A stretch of 64,000 nucleotides of DNA. Source: Alcanivorax nanhaiticus (lineage in GTDB: Bacteria > Pseudomonadota > Gammaproteobacteria > Pseudomonadales > Alcanivoracaceae). Location: the NCBI RefSeq assembly GCF_000756665.1, contig NZ_ARXV01000004.1, forward strand, positions 289,657-353,656, in the 5' to 3' direction. The notes under the pieces were generated by a model, which saw nothing but the letters and a program-made list of their open reading frames with translations, had not been told where the DNA came from and did not search any database. Positions 29,463 through 38,780 of this stretch are shown here, one piece after another (the first letter of the stretch is position 1; each line of letters starts with the position of its first letter). Made by a program: the position numbers and the translations under genes.

Positions 29463-30101
29463 ATGTCCAATGAATTCCTGCTGAATGCAGAAAGCCGCAG
29501 CGATACAGGGAAAGGTGCGAGCCGCCGCCTGCGTCGTCTGCAAGACCGTGTTCCTGGCATCGTTTACGGTGGCGAAGCTGAGCCACAGATGATCAGCGTT
29601 GAGCTGCGTGAACTGAAGAAAGCCCTGGAAAACGAAGCCTTCTACAGCCACATCCTGACCCTCAAGATCGATGGCAAGGAAGTACAGGCTGTACTGCGTG
29701 ACCTGCAGCGCAACCCGGCCAAGGGCTTCCCCACCCACGCTGACTTCCTGCGTGTGGACAAGACCCACAAGATCACCATGAACGTACCGCTGCACTTCAT
29801 CAACGAAGCTACCTCCGTAGGCGTGAAGAAGCAGGGTGGCGAGATCCAACACAACATTTCCGAAGTGGAAGTGAGCTGTCTGCCGCAGGATCTGCCCGAG
29901 TTCATCGAAGTGGACATGACCGACGTTGAGCTGAATGCCATCGTTCACCTGTCCGACCTGAAGCTGCCGAAAGGTGTTGAACTGACTCAGCTGGCGCTGG
30001 GTGCAGATCATGACCAGCCGGTTGCAGCGATTCACGCGCCGAAAGTTCGAGCTTCCGAGTCTGACGACGAAGCCGGCGAAGAAGCCGCTAGCGAAGAATA
30101 A
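29463..30101 (+). CDS. rplY: Ribosomal protein L25, Ctc type
   Basis: Protein of 212 aa: an N-terminal L25 domain that binds 5S rRNA ([15 protein letters not shown]...VPGIVYGG) and the C-terminal TL5/Ctc domain, ending in an acidic tail. The longer Ctc form is the usual one in Pseudomonas relatives. The ATG at 29463 has ACTGGAGAC upstream. Its leader contains a possible hairpin, CCCGCGGA/TCCGTGGG, at about 29381-29400. Confidence 0.97.
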   Translation: MSNEFLLNAESRSDTGKGASRRLRRLQDRVPGIVYGGEAEPQMISVELRELKKALENEAFYSHILTLKIDGKEVQAVLRDLQRNPAKGFPTHADFLRVDKTHKITMNVPLHFINEATSVGVKKQGGEIQHNISEVEVSCLPQDLPEFIEVDMTDVELNAIVHLSDLKLPKGVELTQLALGADHDQPVAAIHAPKVRASESDDEAGEEAASEE

Positions 30102-30109
30102 GACGCACG

Positions 30110-30697
30110 GTGGCGGAACCTGTTCGACTGATCGTGGGCCTGGGCAATCCAGGCCGCGAATACGAAGACACCCGCCACAATGCCGGCGTCTGGTATGTAG
30201 ATGCCCTGGCTCGTCGCCAGGGCATCTACCTTACCGAAGACAAGAAATATTTCGGCCTCACCGGCACTTTCACCTTTGAAGGTGAGACCATCCGCCTGCT
30301 GGTACCGACCACCTTCATGAACCGCAGTGGTCAGGCCACCGCCGCTCTGGCGAACTTCTTCAAGATTCCCGTTTCGCAGATTCTCGTCGCCCACGACGAG
30401 CTGGACCTGCCTCCCGGTACCGCCCGCTTCAAAGTAGGCGGAGGGCACGGCGGCCATAACGGTCTGCGTGACATCATCAGCAAGCATGGCAACAGCCGCG
30501 ACTTCTATCGACTGCGGTTGGGCATCGGCCACCCCGGCTCGGCAGCACTGGTCACCCCGCATGTACTGAACAAACCCTCGCAGGCAGACCGGGACCTGAT
30601 CGACCGCGCCATCGACGAAGCGGTCTATTACACCCCGGATTTACTGCGTGGCGATCTCAATACGGCGATGAACAAGTTGAACGGGTTTAAGGCCTAG
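30110..30697 (+). CDS. pth: Peptidyl-tRNA hydrolase
   Basis: Protein of 195 aa from GTG 30110, 8 bp after rplY. The catalytic His is in TRHNAGVW and Asp in [24 protein letters not shown] is the substrate-binding loop. It recycles peptidyl-tRNAs that drop off the ribosome. rplY-pth-ychF is a conserved order; here a GST gene and a repeat are inserted before ychF. Confidence 0.97.
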   Translation: MAEPVRLIVGLGNPGREYEDTRHNAGVWYVDALARRQGIYLTEDKKYFGLTGTFTFEGETIRLLVPTTFMNRSGQATAALANFFKIPVSQILVAHDELDLPPGTARFKVGGGHGGHNGLRDIISKHGNSRDFYRLRLGIGHPGSAALVTPHVLNKPSQADRDLIDRAIDEAVYYTPDLLRGDLNTAMNKLNGFKA

Positions 30698-30705
30698 AAT
30701 CAGAA

Positions 30706-30805
30706 GCGAGTGACGAGTCACGAGTTTCGAAAATCCACCCCCAAACACCTCCAACCTTCTCGCTTCTCGCTTCTCGCTTCTCGCAACTCGCAACTCGCAA
30801 CTCGC
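30706..30805. repeat. Inverted heptamer repeat, CGAGTNN class
   Basis: Left arm 30706-30733: GCGAGTG-ACGAGTC-ACGAGTT-TCGAAAA. Right arm 30757-30805: four perfect TTCTCGC copies followed by three perfect AACTCGC copies, 49 bp in strict register. The right arm is the inverse of GCGAGAA/GCGAGTT. It fills the gap between convergent pth and the GST gene. Confidence 0.95.
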
Positions 30806-30814
30806 AACCCACTA

Positions 30815-31555
30815 TTATCGATCACCCGCGTACCGGGCCAACACCCACTGCCCCGCCGGGCGGTCGCGCAGTTTCTGCAGTTGCACCTGTAGCGCAGGTT
30901 TCAGAGTGCTTTCATCGAAGATATCCCAGGGAGTCCCCTCAGGGCTGAGCAGAGGAGCCAGCAGGCTGGCCGCGGCCACATCCGCCAATGAGAGACGCTC
31001 TCCTACCAGGTATTTGCCCGAGCCTTTTTTCAGCGTTTGCTCCAGCAGCTGCAGCCCCTCTTCCAGCCGCTGCTCAGAGCGCATCACAGCCTTCGGCTCA
31101 ATACGATACAGACGCCGCACCCCTTCACGAGTCACCGGCGACAGTACCGATTGCACAACACCAGGCAGTCCGTACGGATCGAGCATGGCCTGCATCACTT
31201 CAGGGCGATCAATAATCTGTCCGTAGAGCCAGCGGCGCACATCCACACCAAGACGATCAAACTTCTGCTCCAGCTCAATCACACGGGCGCGCTGATCAGG
31301 GGTGGCGGGCAGCAAGGATCGCTGTGGATAGTGCTTTTCAAGGTAATAGGCAATCTTGGTGGAATCCCCCACCGTACGCCGTCCATCCCGGAGGATCGGC
31401 AGAGTGTCGATCCTGGCCATCAACCGGGTGCGCAGCCGGTGCGGCCCTGGCAGCAGGTTTTTCACCCGAAAATCGAGCCCCTTGTAATCCAGTTGCCAAC
31501 GGGTCTTCTCACAATAGTGAGAGATCGGGAATTGGTAGAGAATGCGGTCCGTCAT
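30815..31555 (-). CDS. Glutathione S-transferase family protein
   Basis: Protein of 246 aa from ATG 31555; upstream in-frame codons lack a ribosome site or similarity. Residues about 1-78 are a thioredoxin-like GST-N domain with S-H-Y-C-E-K-T-R-W-Q-L-D-Y-K-G, in which Cys12 takes the place of the usual catalytic Tyr/Ser. The DSTKIAYYLE glutathione-binding segment follows, then a helical GST-C domain with LSLADVAAASLL. A Cys-type site suggests thiol transfer rather than classic conjugation. Substrate is unknown. Confidence 0.88.
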   Translation of the reverse strand: MTDRILYQFPISHYCEKTRWQLDYKGLDFRVKNLLPGPHRLRTRLMARIDTLPILRDGRRTVGDSTKIAYYLEKHYPQRSLLPATPDQRARVIELEQKFDRLGVDVRRWLYGQIIDRPEVMQAMLDPYGLPGVVQSVLSPVTREGVRRLYRIEPKAVMRSEQRLEEGLQLLEQTLKKGSGKYLVGERLSLADVAAASLLAPLLSPEGTPWDIFDESTLKPALQVQLQKLRDRPAGQWVLARYAGDR

Positions 31556-31727
31556 AATGTCATCAATCGGCCATGATAGAGGCCAGTCTAGCCCAGCCTG
31601 CGGGGCACACATCGGCATCAGCGCCTACCCCGTTCGTCCCGCCGGCAACCAGTCTTTCCGCCCTGTGGTGGTCGCTTTTTCAGCCCGCGTTGAGTAGCAT
31701 TGCGCCCTCGAATTATGGAGGTCTGTC

Positions 31728-32819
31728 ATGGGTTTCAAATGCGGTATCGTCGGTCTGCCCAACGTGGGTAAATCCACCCTGTTCAATGCGCTCACCAAGG
31801 CGGGGATTGATGCCGAGAACTTCCCGTTCTGCACCATTGAGCCCAACACCGGCGTAGTACCGGTACCGGACCCCCGGCTGAACAAGCTGGAAGCCATTGT
31901 CAGCCCCGAGCGGGTCATGCCTGCCACCATGGAGTTCGTGGATATCGCCGGCCTGGTCGCAGGCGCGTCCAAGGGCGAAGGTCTGGGTAACAAGTTCCTG
32001 GCCAATATCCGTGAAACCGATGCTATTGCCCATGTGGTGCGCTGCTTTGATGACGAGAACGTCATCCACGTGGCCGGCAAGGTCTCTCCACTGGATGATA
32101 TCGCCGTGATCAACACCGAGCTGGCACTGGCGGATCTGGATACCGTGGAAAAGGCCCACCTGCGTGCCACCAAAGCCGCCAAGGGCCAGGACAAGGATGC
32201 CAAAGGCCTCCTTCCTGTTCTCGACAAGGTATTACCCGCATTGAACGAGGGCGAGCCTGCCCGCTCCGTGGAACTGAATGACGACGAGCGCAAAGCGCTC
32301 AAGAGCCTCAACCTGCTGACCCTTAAGCCGACCATGTACATTGCCAACGTGGACGAAGGCGGCTTCGAAGACAACGCTCTGCTGGATGCCGTACGCGAGC
32401 TGGCCGAGAAAGAGAACTCTTCCGTGGTGCCGATCTGCGCCAAGATCGAATCCGAAATCGCCGAGCTGGACGACGAAGAAAAAGCCGACTTCCTCGCTGA
32501 CCTGGGCATGGAAGAACCCGGCCTCAACCGGGTAATCCGTGCCGGCTTCAGCCTGCTCGGCCTGCAGACCTACTTCACCGCCGGCAAGAAGGAGGTCCGG
32601 GCCTGGACCGTGAAAGTGGGCGCCACCGCTCCCCAGGCCGCGGGGGTGATCCACACCGATTTCGAGAAAGGCTTTATCCGCGCCGAAGTCACCGCCTACG
32701 ACGATTACGTCGAGTATAACGGCGAGTCCGGCGCCAAGGATGCCGGCAAATGGCGTCTGGAAGGCAAGGAATACATCGTCAAGGACGGCGACGTGGTGCA
32801 CTTCCGCTTTAATGTGTAA
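31728..32819 (+). CDS. ychF: YchF, Obg-family ATPase
   Basis: Protein of 363 aa. Walker [10 protein letters not shown], switch [20 protein letters not shown], and C-terminal TGS domain. YchF/OLA1 prefers ATP over GTP and binds ribosomes; it is linked to oxidative-stress response and translation. ATG 31728 follows TATGGAGGTCT. In many genomes it follows pth directly. Confidence 0.97.
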   Translation: MGFKCGIVGLPNVGKSTLFNALTKAGIDAENFPFCTIEPNTGVVPVPDPRLNKLEAIVSPERVMPATMEFVDIAGLVAGASKGEGLGNKFLANIRETDAIAHVVRCFDDENVIHVAGKVSPLDDIAVINTELALADLDTVEKAHLRATKAAKGQDKDAKGLLPVLDKVLPALNEGEPARSVELNDDERKALKSLNLLTLKPTMYIANVDEGGFEDNALLDAVRELAEKENSSVVPICAKIESEIAELDDEEKADFLADLGMEEPGLNRVIRAGFSLLGLQTYFTAGKKEVRAWTVKVGATAPQAAGVIHTDFEKGFIRAEVTAYDDYVEYNGESGAKDAGKWRLEGKEYIVKDGDVVHFRFNV

Positions 32820-32828
32820 GCGCCACGG

Positions 32829-32856
32829 CACGCAACACGCCTCAGGCAACACGCAA
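32829..32856. repeat. Tandem heptamers, CACGCAA class
   Basis: CACGCAA-CACGCCT-CAGGCAA-CACGCAA, four heptamers in register, starting 9 bp after the ychF stop and ending just before the terminator stem. Confidence 0.75.
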
Positions 32857-32858
32857 AC

Positions 32859-32887
32859 AAAAAGGCCGCCCCCGAGGGCGGCCTTTT
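32859..32887. terminator. Bidirectional terminator between ychF and cysE
   Basis: AAAAAGGCCGCCC / GGGCGGCCTTTTT (loop CCG-like), symmetric A- and T-runs. It serves convergent ychF and cysE, and lies between two different heptamer arrays. Confidence 0.95.
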
Positions 32888-32893
32888 TATTCG

Positions 32894-32921
32894 CTGTTAA
32901 CTGTTCACTATTAACTGTTAA
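32894..32921. repeat. Tandem heptamers, GTTAACT class (single arm)
   Basis: CTGTTAA-CTGTTCA-CTATTAA-CTGTTAA, four heptamers between the terminator and the cysE stop. The same words occur as an inverted pair at 12673-12788 and as another single arm at 44224-44251. Confidence 0.88.
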
Positions 32922-32926
32922 CTGAT

Positions 32927-33694
32927 TTAATCAGTGCCGCCAGCATTCACCGGCTCAAAGTCTTCATCCTTCAACTCCGGCAATTTCTCATCACAGCCCT
33001 GAATGCCCTGCTTCTTCAGGTTGGTGCATACCCGATCCAGCTTGTTGTCCACCGCATGCATGTGATCCAGCAACAGGTGGATCGCTTCGGCCACCGGGTC
33101 AGGCATGTCATTGCTGACACCATAGGCCTGGAACCCGATTTTCTCTGCCATCTCCTGACGAGTCTTTTCTTTCTCGGTCATCGGCTTGTTGATAACACGA
33201 CCGGGAATCCCCACCACCGTGGCGCCCTCAGGGACTTCCTTGGTGACCACAGAATTGGAACCAATCTTGGCATTCTTGCGCACGATAAACGGGCCCAGCA
33301 CCTTGGCACCGGCACCCACCACCACACCATCTTCCAGAGTGGGATGACGCTTGCCCTTGCTCCAACTGGTACCTCCCAGTGTCACTCCGTGATACAGGGT
33401 CACGTCATCGCCAATCTCGGCCGTTTCCCCAATCACTACACCCATGCCATGGTCGATAAAGAAACGCCGACCAATCTGGGCACCGGGGTGAATCTCAATC
33501 CCGGTGAGCCAGCGCGAAAAAGTGGACACAAACCGTGCCAGCTGTTTGAAATTGCGGCGCCACAAGGCATGAGCCAGGCGGTGGAACAGTACCGCGTGCA
33601 ATCCGGGGTAATTAAGCAACACCTCCAGGGTGTTACGGGCCGCCGGGTCCCGGTGGAACACTGACGCAATGTCCTCGCGAACTCGATCAAACAT
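32927..33694 (-). CDS. cysE: Serine O-acetyltransferase
   Basis: Protein of 255 aa. It has an N-terminal helical region, then the left-handed beta-helix of hexapeptide acyltransferases with [30 protein letters not shown] and [19 protein letters not shown]. His in DHGMG is the catalytic base position. It makes O-acetylserine for cysteine synthesis. trmJ-cysE is a conserved pair; the isc genes that often follow are not here. Confidence 0.96.
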   Translation of the reverse strand: MFDRVREDIASVFHRDPAARNTLEVLLNYPGLHAVLFHRLAHALWRRNFKQLARFVSTFSRWLTGIEIHPGAQIGRRFFIDHGMGVVIGETAEIGDDVTLYHGVTLGGTSWSKGKRHPTLEDGVVVGAGAKVLGPFIVRKNAKIGSNSVVTKEVPEGATVVGIPGRVINKPMTEKEKTRQEMAEKIGFQAYGVSNDMPDPVAEAIHLLLDHMHAVDNKLDRVCTNLKKQGIQGCDEKLPELKDEDFEPVNAGGTD

Positions 33695-33746
33695 AGCTAC
33701 CTCATCTCGGGCCTTAGCCCTTATGGATGCGACAACCCCGAATGCG

Positions 33747-34520
33747 TTACGGGTTGCCGCCCTCCTTCATCTTTTTTTCCAGCGCCACCAACACACCGCG
33801 CAAAATGCTCATTTCCATTTTGTCCGGTCGGGCGCGCATAAACAAACGTCGCATGCGGGTCATGACCTGCCCCGGCTGCTCGGGATTCAGAAAGCCACTC
33901 TGCTCCATGACGTTTTCCAGATGATCCAGAAAACCGGAAACGGCCTCATTGGTGGCCAGCGGTTCATCCCAGAACATTTCCGGCAACGGCATTGCCTCCC
34001 TGCGGGAACGGGATTCCTGCAGATCAAAGTCCTCACCGAGCAGGGCCAGACGCAATTCATAGCTGATCAGCTGCACCGCAGAGGCCACATTCAACACCCC
34101 GTATTCCGGGTTGGTGGGCACACTGACGTGCAAGTTACAGCGACGCAGCTCGTCGTTGGTGAGACCCCGATCCTCGCGGCCGAACAGTACCGCAATGCGG
34201 GTTTCCTCCGGCTCGTGGGACAGCTGCGCGGCCAGCTGACGCGGGGTCAGACACGGCCAGGGAATACGGCGCTGGCGGGCACTGGTACCAATCACCAGGG
34301 TCGCCCCTTCCAGAGCCTCATCGACGCTCTGGCATACCTGGGCAGCTTCTAGCACATCCCCGGCACCGGACGCCCGGGCCGTCGCCTCTACGCTGGGATA
34401 GGACTGCGGCTGCACCAGACGCAGATCCGACAACCCCATGGTCTTCATGGCCCGGGCAGCGGCCCCAATATTGCCGGGATGGGTAGTTTCCACCATCACG
34501 ATACGCACATTTTCCAGCAT
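33747..34520 (-). CDS. trmJ: TrmJ, tRNA (Cm32/Um32) 2'-O-methyltransferase
   Basis: Protein of 257 aa, a SPOUT methyltransferase. N-terminal [20 protein letters not shown], then [14 protein letters not shown] and the knot segment [20 protein letters not shown]. It 2'-O-methylates nucleotide 32 in the tRNA anticodon loop. It is divergent from suhB, with the 265-bp repeat element between them. Confidence 0.95.
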   Translation of the reverse strand: MLENVRIVMVETTHPGNIGAAARAMKTMGLSDLRLVQPQSYPSVEATARASGAGDVLEAAQVCQSVDEALEGATLVIGTSARQRRIPWPCLTPRQLAAQLSHEPEETRIAVLFGREDRGLTNDELRRCNLHVSVPTNPEYGVLNVASAVQLISYELRLALLGEDFDLQESRSRREAMPLPEMFWDEPLATNEAVSGFLDHLENVMEQSGFLNPEQPGQVMTRMRRLFMRARPDKMEMSILRGVLVALEKKMKEGGNP

Positions 34521-34592
34521 CAGCGTTCCTGTACAGAGGTCTGGTCGTAAAAGATGGCAATGTTATCATGGGACTGTATTAATGACTGCTTA

Positions 34593-34857
34593 GGGCCTGT
34601 TCACACTAATTCGATGGCCCCTGCTGGAGTCATTTTTTTGTCCAGTAGTTCCAACCGGTACGCAGTGTAGTGGCTCTACATAAGTAACGGTTGGGGCTGC
34701 TGGACGGAAAAAGGGCCCAGCCCTTCGGGTTGTGGCCCAAAATGCGCCACTCGTTGTTGCTCGTCGTTCATTTGGAGACACCAAACATCTCGCCTCGCGC
34801 CTAGATTGGCGCATTTTGGGCCACAACAGGGGCCACCGAATTAGTGTGAACAGGCCC
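34593..34857. mobile_element. MITE-like non-coding element with 31-bp terminal inverted repeats
   Basis: Ends: 34593-34623 begins GGGCCTGTTCACACTAATTC and 34827-34857 is its inverse with one mismatch in 31 bp. Inside are two further nested inverted repeats: a perfect 20-bp pair (34730-34749 with 34807-34826, starting TTGTGGCCCAAAATG), and an 18-bp pair (34640-34657 with 34688-34705) whose three differences are G-U compatible on plus-strand RNA. No transposase or convincing ORF. No clear target duplication at the borders. It lies in the trmJ-suhB gap. Confidence 0.8.
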
Positions 34858-34946
34858 AGGCTCTGCTACAATCCGCGCCCCGGCCAGGGCCTGACCCTGC
34901 GCACCGGCGTTCTTTGACAGCCCTATTTCTTTTTGAGGACAGATGC

Positions 34947-35765
34947 ATGCATGCGCCGCAAGTGAATATCGCCCTGCGAGCCGCCCGTACCGCGGGTAAC
35001 CTGATTCGACGTGCTGCGGAAAGCAGTGACCCGGTATCTGTCACCAAGAAGGGCATGAACGACTTCGTCACCGAAGTGGATCGTGCGGCTGAAAAACGCA
35101 TTATCGAAACCCTCCTGAAAGCCTACCCGGACCACGGCATCCTCGCCGAGGAATCCGGCATTATCGAGGGCAAGGGTGAAGGGGCCGATTACCAGTGGGT
35201 CATCGATCCCCTCGATGGCACCACCAACTTCATCCATGGCTTTCCCCAGTTCTGTGTGTCCATTGCCCTCAAGTACAAGGGCAAGGTCGAACACGCGGTG
35301 ATCTATGATCCCAACCGCGACGAGGAATTCACCGCCAGCCGTGGCCGTGGTGCCGCCCTTAACGGCCGCCGCATCCGTTGCACCAATCGCCCCGGCCTGG
35401 AAGGCTGTCTGATCGGCACCGGTTTCCCGTTCCGTAAGGACCAGGCCCCCTTTATGGATGCCTACCTGGGCATGTTCGCCGATATCGCCGCCAGCACCGC
35501 CGGCCTGCGCCGCCCCGGCTCTGCCGCCCTGGATCTGGCCTGGCTGGCCGCCGGCCGTCTGGACGGCTTCTTCGAATTCGGCCTGGCCGAGTGGGACATG
35601 GCAGCTGGCGCCCTGTTGATTACCGAAGCCGGCGGCCTGGTGGGTGACCTGAGCGGTGGCCATAAATTCCTGGAAAGCGGCGGCGTCGTCGCCGGCAGCC
35701 CGAAAGTCTTCAAGGGCCTGCTGCAAAAAATCAAACCGCACCTCACCGACGGCCTGCGGAGATAA
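34947..35765 (+). CDS. suhB: SuhB, inositol monophosphatase family protein
   Basis: Protein of 272 aa from ATG 34947, preceded by GAGGACAG; two other ATGs at 34943 and 34951 are out of frame. The metal-binding motifs [20 protein letters not shown] and the C-terminal [17 protein letters not shown] are present. E. coli SuhB is an inositol phosphatase that also joins the rRNA antitermination complex with NusA/B/E/G. trmJ is divergent, as in Pseudomonas. Confidence 0.96.
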   Translation: MHAPQVNIALRAARTAGNLIRRAAESSDPVSVTKKGMNDFVTEVDRAAEKRIIETLLKAYPDHGILAEESGIIEGKGEGADYQWVIDPLDGTTNFIHGFPQFCVSIALKYKGKVEHAVIYDPNRDEEFTASRGRGAALNGRRIRCTNRPGLEGCLIGTGFPFRKDQAPFMDAYLGMFADIAASTAGLRRPGSAALDLAWLAAGRLDGFFEFGLAEWDMAAGALLITEAGGLVGDLSGGHKFLESGGVVAGSPKVFKGLLQKIKPHLTDGLRR

Positions 35766-35769
35766 AGGC

Positions 35770-35929
35770 AGCTACGAGCGTCTAGCTGCGACGCGGCTCA
35801 AGCCAAGTGCCAACCTGCACTTCTTGAGCCGCGCCCCATCGCCCTCTTTGGCAGCGTCCTTCCTTTTCAGTGTTTCTGCTTCTGCTTTTCCGCTTTTTCT
35901 CACAGCCCACAGCTAATCGCTCTTAGCTG
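35770..35929. repeat. Inverted heptamer repeat, AGCTNNG class, with inner hairpin
   Basis: Left arm 35770-35790: AGCTACG-AGCGTCT-AGCTGCG. The right arm at 35901-35929 inverts to AGCTAAG-AGCGATT-AGCTGTG. Between them is a separate perfect 10-bp hairpin, GCGGCTCAAG (35793-35802) and CTTGAGCCGC (35823-35832), then a pyrimidine-rich stretch. It lies just after the suhB stop. Confidence 0.82.
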
Positions 35930-36025
35930 ATTTCCTTAGACCCCAAACCGATTTTTGCAATTCGGCATGGACTTCTGCGCCTCCTTTGCTAGCGTGAAAG
36001 ACAGCAGCTAACAAGGAGACCCGGA

Positions 36026-37483
36026 ATGACCGTAGTAAAACTGTCGGATCAGTCACTCTTTCGTGAGCAGTGTTACATCAATGGACAATGGTGTGACGCA
36101 GACGATGGCAGCACCATTCAGGTGGACAACCCGGCGACAGAAGAAACGCTGGGCAGCGCACCACGAATGGGCGAAGCAGAAACTCGCAAGGCCATTGATG
36201 CTGCCAATGCGGCGTTCCCTGCCTGGCGGGACAAGACCGCCGCCGAGCGTGCCAATCTGCTGGAAGCCTGGCATGACCTGATGATGCAGCATCAGGACGA
36301 TCTTGGTCGCCTGATGACACTGGAGCAGGGCAAACCGCTGGCTGAAGCCAAGGGGGAAATCGCCTATGCGGCGTCCTTCCTGAAATGGTTTTCCGAAGAG
36401 GCTCGTCGCGCCTATGGCGACACCATCCCTGGTGCCAAGCCGGGCCAGCGTATCGTGGTCATCAAGCAACCCATCGGCGTCACCGCCGCAATCACCCCCT
36501 GGAACTTCCCGTCTTCCATGATCACCCGCAAGGCCGGTGCCGCACTCGCAGCAGGCTGCACCATGGTGGTCAAGCCGGCCAGCGCCACACCCTATTCTGC
36601 GCTCGCGCTGGCTGAGCTGGCAGCACGCGCAGGCATTCCGGCCGGAGTATTCAATGTCATTACCGGCAGCGCCGGTGCCATCTCTACCGCACTGACTGAC
36701 TCCACCATCGTGCGCAAACTCAGCTTCACCGGTTCCACCGAGGTGGGCAGCAAGCTGATGGCCCAGTGCGCCAAGCATATTCAAAAGGTATCGCTGGAAC
36801 TCGGCGGCAATGCGCCCTTCATCGTGTTCGACGATGCAGATCTGGACAAGGCCGTGGAAGGGGCCATGGCCAGCAAGTTCCGCAACACCGGCCAGACCTG
36901 CGTGTGTGTAAACCGCTTTCTGGTACAGGACAGCATCCACGACGCCTTCGTGGAAAAACTCAAGACCGCTATCGAAGCCATGAAGATCGGTGATGGCCTG
37001 GAAGACGGCGTCACCCAGGCCGCCCTCATCAATCGTGGAGCGGCTGACAAGGTTATCGAGCACATTGAAGATGCGCTCGGCAAAGGCGCCAAGGTGGTAA
37101 CCGGAGGGCAACGCCACGAAAAGGGCGGCAGCTTTGTACAGCCCACCCTGATCACTGGTGTCACCCAGAATGCCCAACTTTGCCTCGAAGAGACCTTCGG
37201 TCCGCTAGCCGCCGTGATCACCTTCAAGGATGAAGACGAAGCCATTCGCATCGCCAACGATACCCCCTATGGACTGGCGGCCTACTTTTACAGCAACAAC
37301 ATCCACCGCTGTTGGCGTGTGGCGGAAGCGCTGGAAAGCGGCATGGTCGGTGTTAACGAAGGGATTATTTCCAATGCCGCCGCGCCATTCGGTGGCGTCA
37401 AGGAATCCGGCCTCGGCCGGGAAGGCTCCCACCAGGGCATGGACGAGTACCTGGAAGAGAAATACCTGTGTATGGGGAGTTAA
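36026..37483 (+). CDS. gabD: NAD(P)-dependent succinate-semialdehyde-type dehydrogenase
   Basis: Protein of 485 aa, aldehyde dehydrogenase superfamily. Catalytic Cys292 (NTGQTCVC) and general-base Glu258 (LELGGNAPF) are present; TPWNFPSSMITRKAGAALAAG and FTGSTEVG belong to the cofactor-binding fold. Overall pattern is closest to GabD, which oxidises succinate semialdehyde to succinate; glutarate semialdehyde is a possible substrate too. ATG 36026 has AAGGAG upstream. First gene of the catabolic block; AGCT-class heptamer repeats lie on both sides. Confidence 0.88.
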   Translation: MTVVKLSDQSLFREQCYINGQWCDADDGSTIQVDNPATEETLGSAPRMGEAETRKAIDAANAAFPAWRDKTAAERANLLEAWHDLMMQHQDDLGRLMTLEQGKPLAEAKGEIAYAASFLKWFSEEARRAYGDTIPGAKPGQRIVVIKQPIGVTAAITPWNFPSSMITRKAGAALAAGCTMVVKPASATPYSALALAELAARAGIPAGVFNVITGSAGAISTALTDSTIVRKLSFTGSTEVGSKLMAQCAKHIQKVSLELGGNAPFIVFDDADLDKAVEGAMASKFRNTGQTCVCVNRFLVQDSIHDAFVEKLKTAIEAMKIGDGLEDGVTQAALINRGAADKVIEHIEDALGKGAKVVTGGQRHEKGGSFVQPTLITGVTQNAQLCLEETFGPLAAVITFKDEDEAIRIANDTPYGLAAYFYSNNIHRCWRVAEALESGMVGVNEGIISNAAAPFGGVKESGLGREGSHQGMDEYLEEKYLCMGS

Positions 37484-37486
37484 AAG

Positions 37487-37605
37487 CAGTTACTAGCTAT
37501 GAGCTGCTACGCGATCCAGGAAATACATGATTCAAGTCCTGTGCCCGCGCACAGACTCCGATGACAAAGATCGGTTTAAAGCTCATGGCTAGAAGCTCGC
37601 AGCTG
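37487..37605. repeat. Inverted heptamer repeat, AGCTNNG class
   Basis: Left arm 37487-37507: CAGTTAC-TAGCTAT-GAGCTGC. Right arm 37578-37605: AAAGCTC-ATGGCTA-GAAGCTC-GCAGCTG, which inverts to CAGCTGC-GAGCTTC-TAGCCAT-GAGCTTT. Same word class as the array before the gabD-like gene, so that gene is bracketed by two such repeats. Confidence 0.82.
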
Positions 37606-37618
37606 ACAGGAGTTATGG

Positions 37619-38746
37619 ATGACCCAAACGCTGAAGATTGCACTGCTTCCCGGTGATGGTATCGGCCCGGAGGTCATGACCGTTACCGCGGAGATTTTGG
37701 CCGGGCTGGTATCGCGCTTTCAGCTGCCGGTGGAGGTACAATCCTTTGCCTGGCCATCCCATAGCTGGCACCAGCAGCACGGGCAGATGATGCCGGAAGA
37801 CGGGGTTGATCAGCTGCGTGCGTTCGATGCCATCCTGCTGGGCGCCCTGGGTGATCCCGGCCCCATTGATGATCCGCAGCGCTATGTGCTTTCCGACAGC
37901 ATCTCTCTCGCCCCCCTGCTGGCCCTTCGCAAGGAATTAAATCTGTGGGCCTGTGAACGGCCCGCTCGCTGGCTACCCGGTGCCCCCCAGTATCTTGCCG
38001 ATTCCCGCGCCAATAACGTGGACATGCTGGTGATCCGGGAAAACAGCGAGGGCGAGTACAGTAATCAGGGCGGACGGCTGCGTGCCGGCACCCCCAACGA
38101 AGTAGCCACCCAAGTGGAGGTCTTTACGGCAGGTGCCACCGAACGATTAATCCGCCACGCCTTTGATCGCGCCCGCCAGCGGGCCGCGCTTCGCCATACG
38201 CCTCGCCACTTTGCCACCGGCAAAGAAGCCCAGGTCTGCCTGATCACCAAGCGAAATGCCCAACCCTTCTGGGGCGATCTCTACACCGAAACCTTTGCCC
38301 GCATTGCCCGGGAATACCCCGATGTGGATACCCACCACGAGCTGGTGGATGCCGCCTGCATGAAGTTCGTGCAATGCCCCTGGCGTTTCGATGTGGTGGT
38401 GGCCAGCAACCTGCACGGCGACATCCTCACCGATCTGGCCGCGGTACTGTGTGGCGGCCCGGGCCTGGCACCCTCCGCCAACCTCAATCCGGCGGATGCA
38501 CGCATTCCTGCCCTGTTTGAGCCTGTACACGGCAGTGCCCCGGATATTGCAGGTCGCAACATGGCCGACCCCAGAGCTACCTTGATGAGCCTGGCCATGT
38601 TGCTGGATTATCTGGCCCACAAACATCCCGCCATCGGCAATGCGGCACAACATCTGCATGATCTGATTGCAGAGGATCTGAAATACGCTTTCTCGGGAAC
38701 AAGAGAAACCGGGCAACGACTGAGTCAACGACTGGCTGCGGGATAA
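37619..38746 (+). CDS. Isocitrate/isopropylmalate-dehydrogenase family protein (tartrate/D-malate type)
   Basis: Protein of 375 aa. It begins KIALLPGDGIGPEVM and has VIRENSEGEYSNQGGR, KRNAQ, the metal-binding Asp pair region SNLHGDILTDLAA, and the NAD-binding PVHGSAPDIAG. This is a metal- and NAD-dependent beta-decarboxylating dehydrogenase. R-E-N-S-E-G-E-Y-S is nearer to the tartrate/D-malate branch than to LeuB. Other leu genes are absent, so leucine synthesis is unlikely. It follows the gabD-like gene and precedes a class III aminotransferase by 34 bp. Confidence 0.82.
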   Translation: MTQTLKIALLPGDGIGPEVMTVTAEILAGLVSRFQLPVEVQSFAWPSHSWHQQHGQMMPEDGVDQLRAFDAILLGALGDPGPIDDPQRYVLSDSISLAPLLALRKELNLWACERPARWLPGAPQYLADSRANNVDMLVIRENSEGEYSNQGGRLRAGTPNEVATQVEVFTAGATERLIRHAFDRARQRAALRHTPRHFATGKEAQVCLITKRNAQPFWGDLYTETFARIAREYPDVDTHHELVDAACMKFVQCPWRFDVVVASNLHGDILTDLAAVLCGGPGLAPSANLNPADARIPALFEPVHGSAPDIAGRNMADPRATLMSLAMLLDYLAHKHPAIGNAAQHLHDLIAEDLKYAFSGTRETGQRLSQRLAAG

Positions 38747-38780
38747 CCCCGCCGCCAATACGCGACAGAAAGGAGGCGCC

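Noticed and set aside
30757..30805. Short regular repeats suggesting a CRISPR array
   Set aside because: Units are 7 bp without spacers, and no cas genes are near. CRISPR repeats are over 20 bp with unique spacers.
34585..34865. Target-site duplication around the 265-bp element
   Set aside because: The flanking 2-8 bp differ on the two sides, so I do not claim a duplication.
35955..35999. Possible sigma-54 promoter before the gabD-like gene
   Set aside because: GG and GC elements are not at the required 10-bp spacing in any register I tried.
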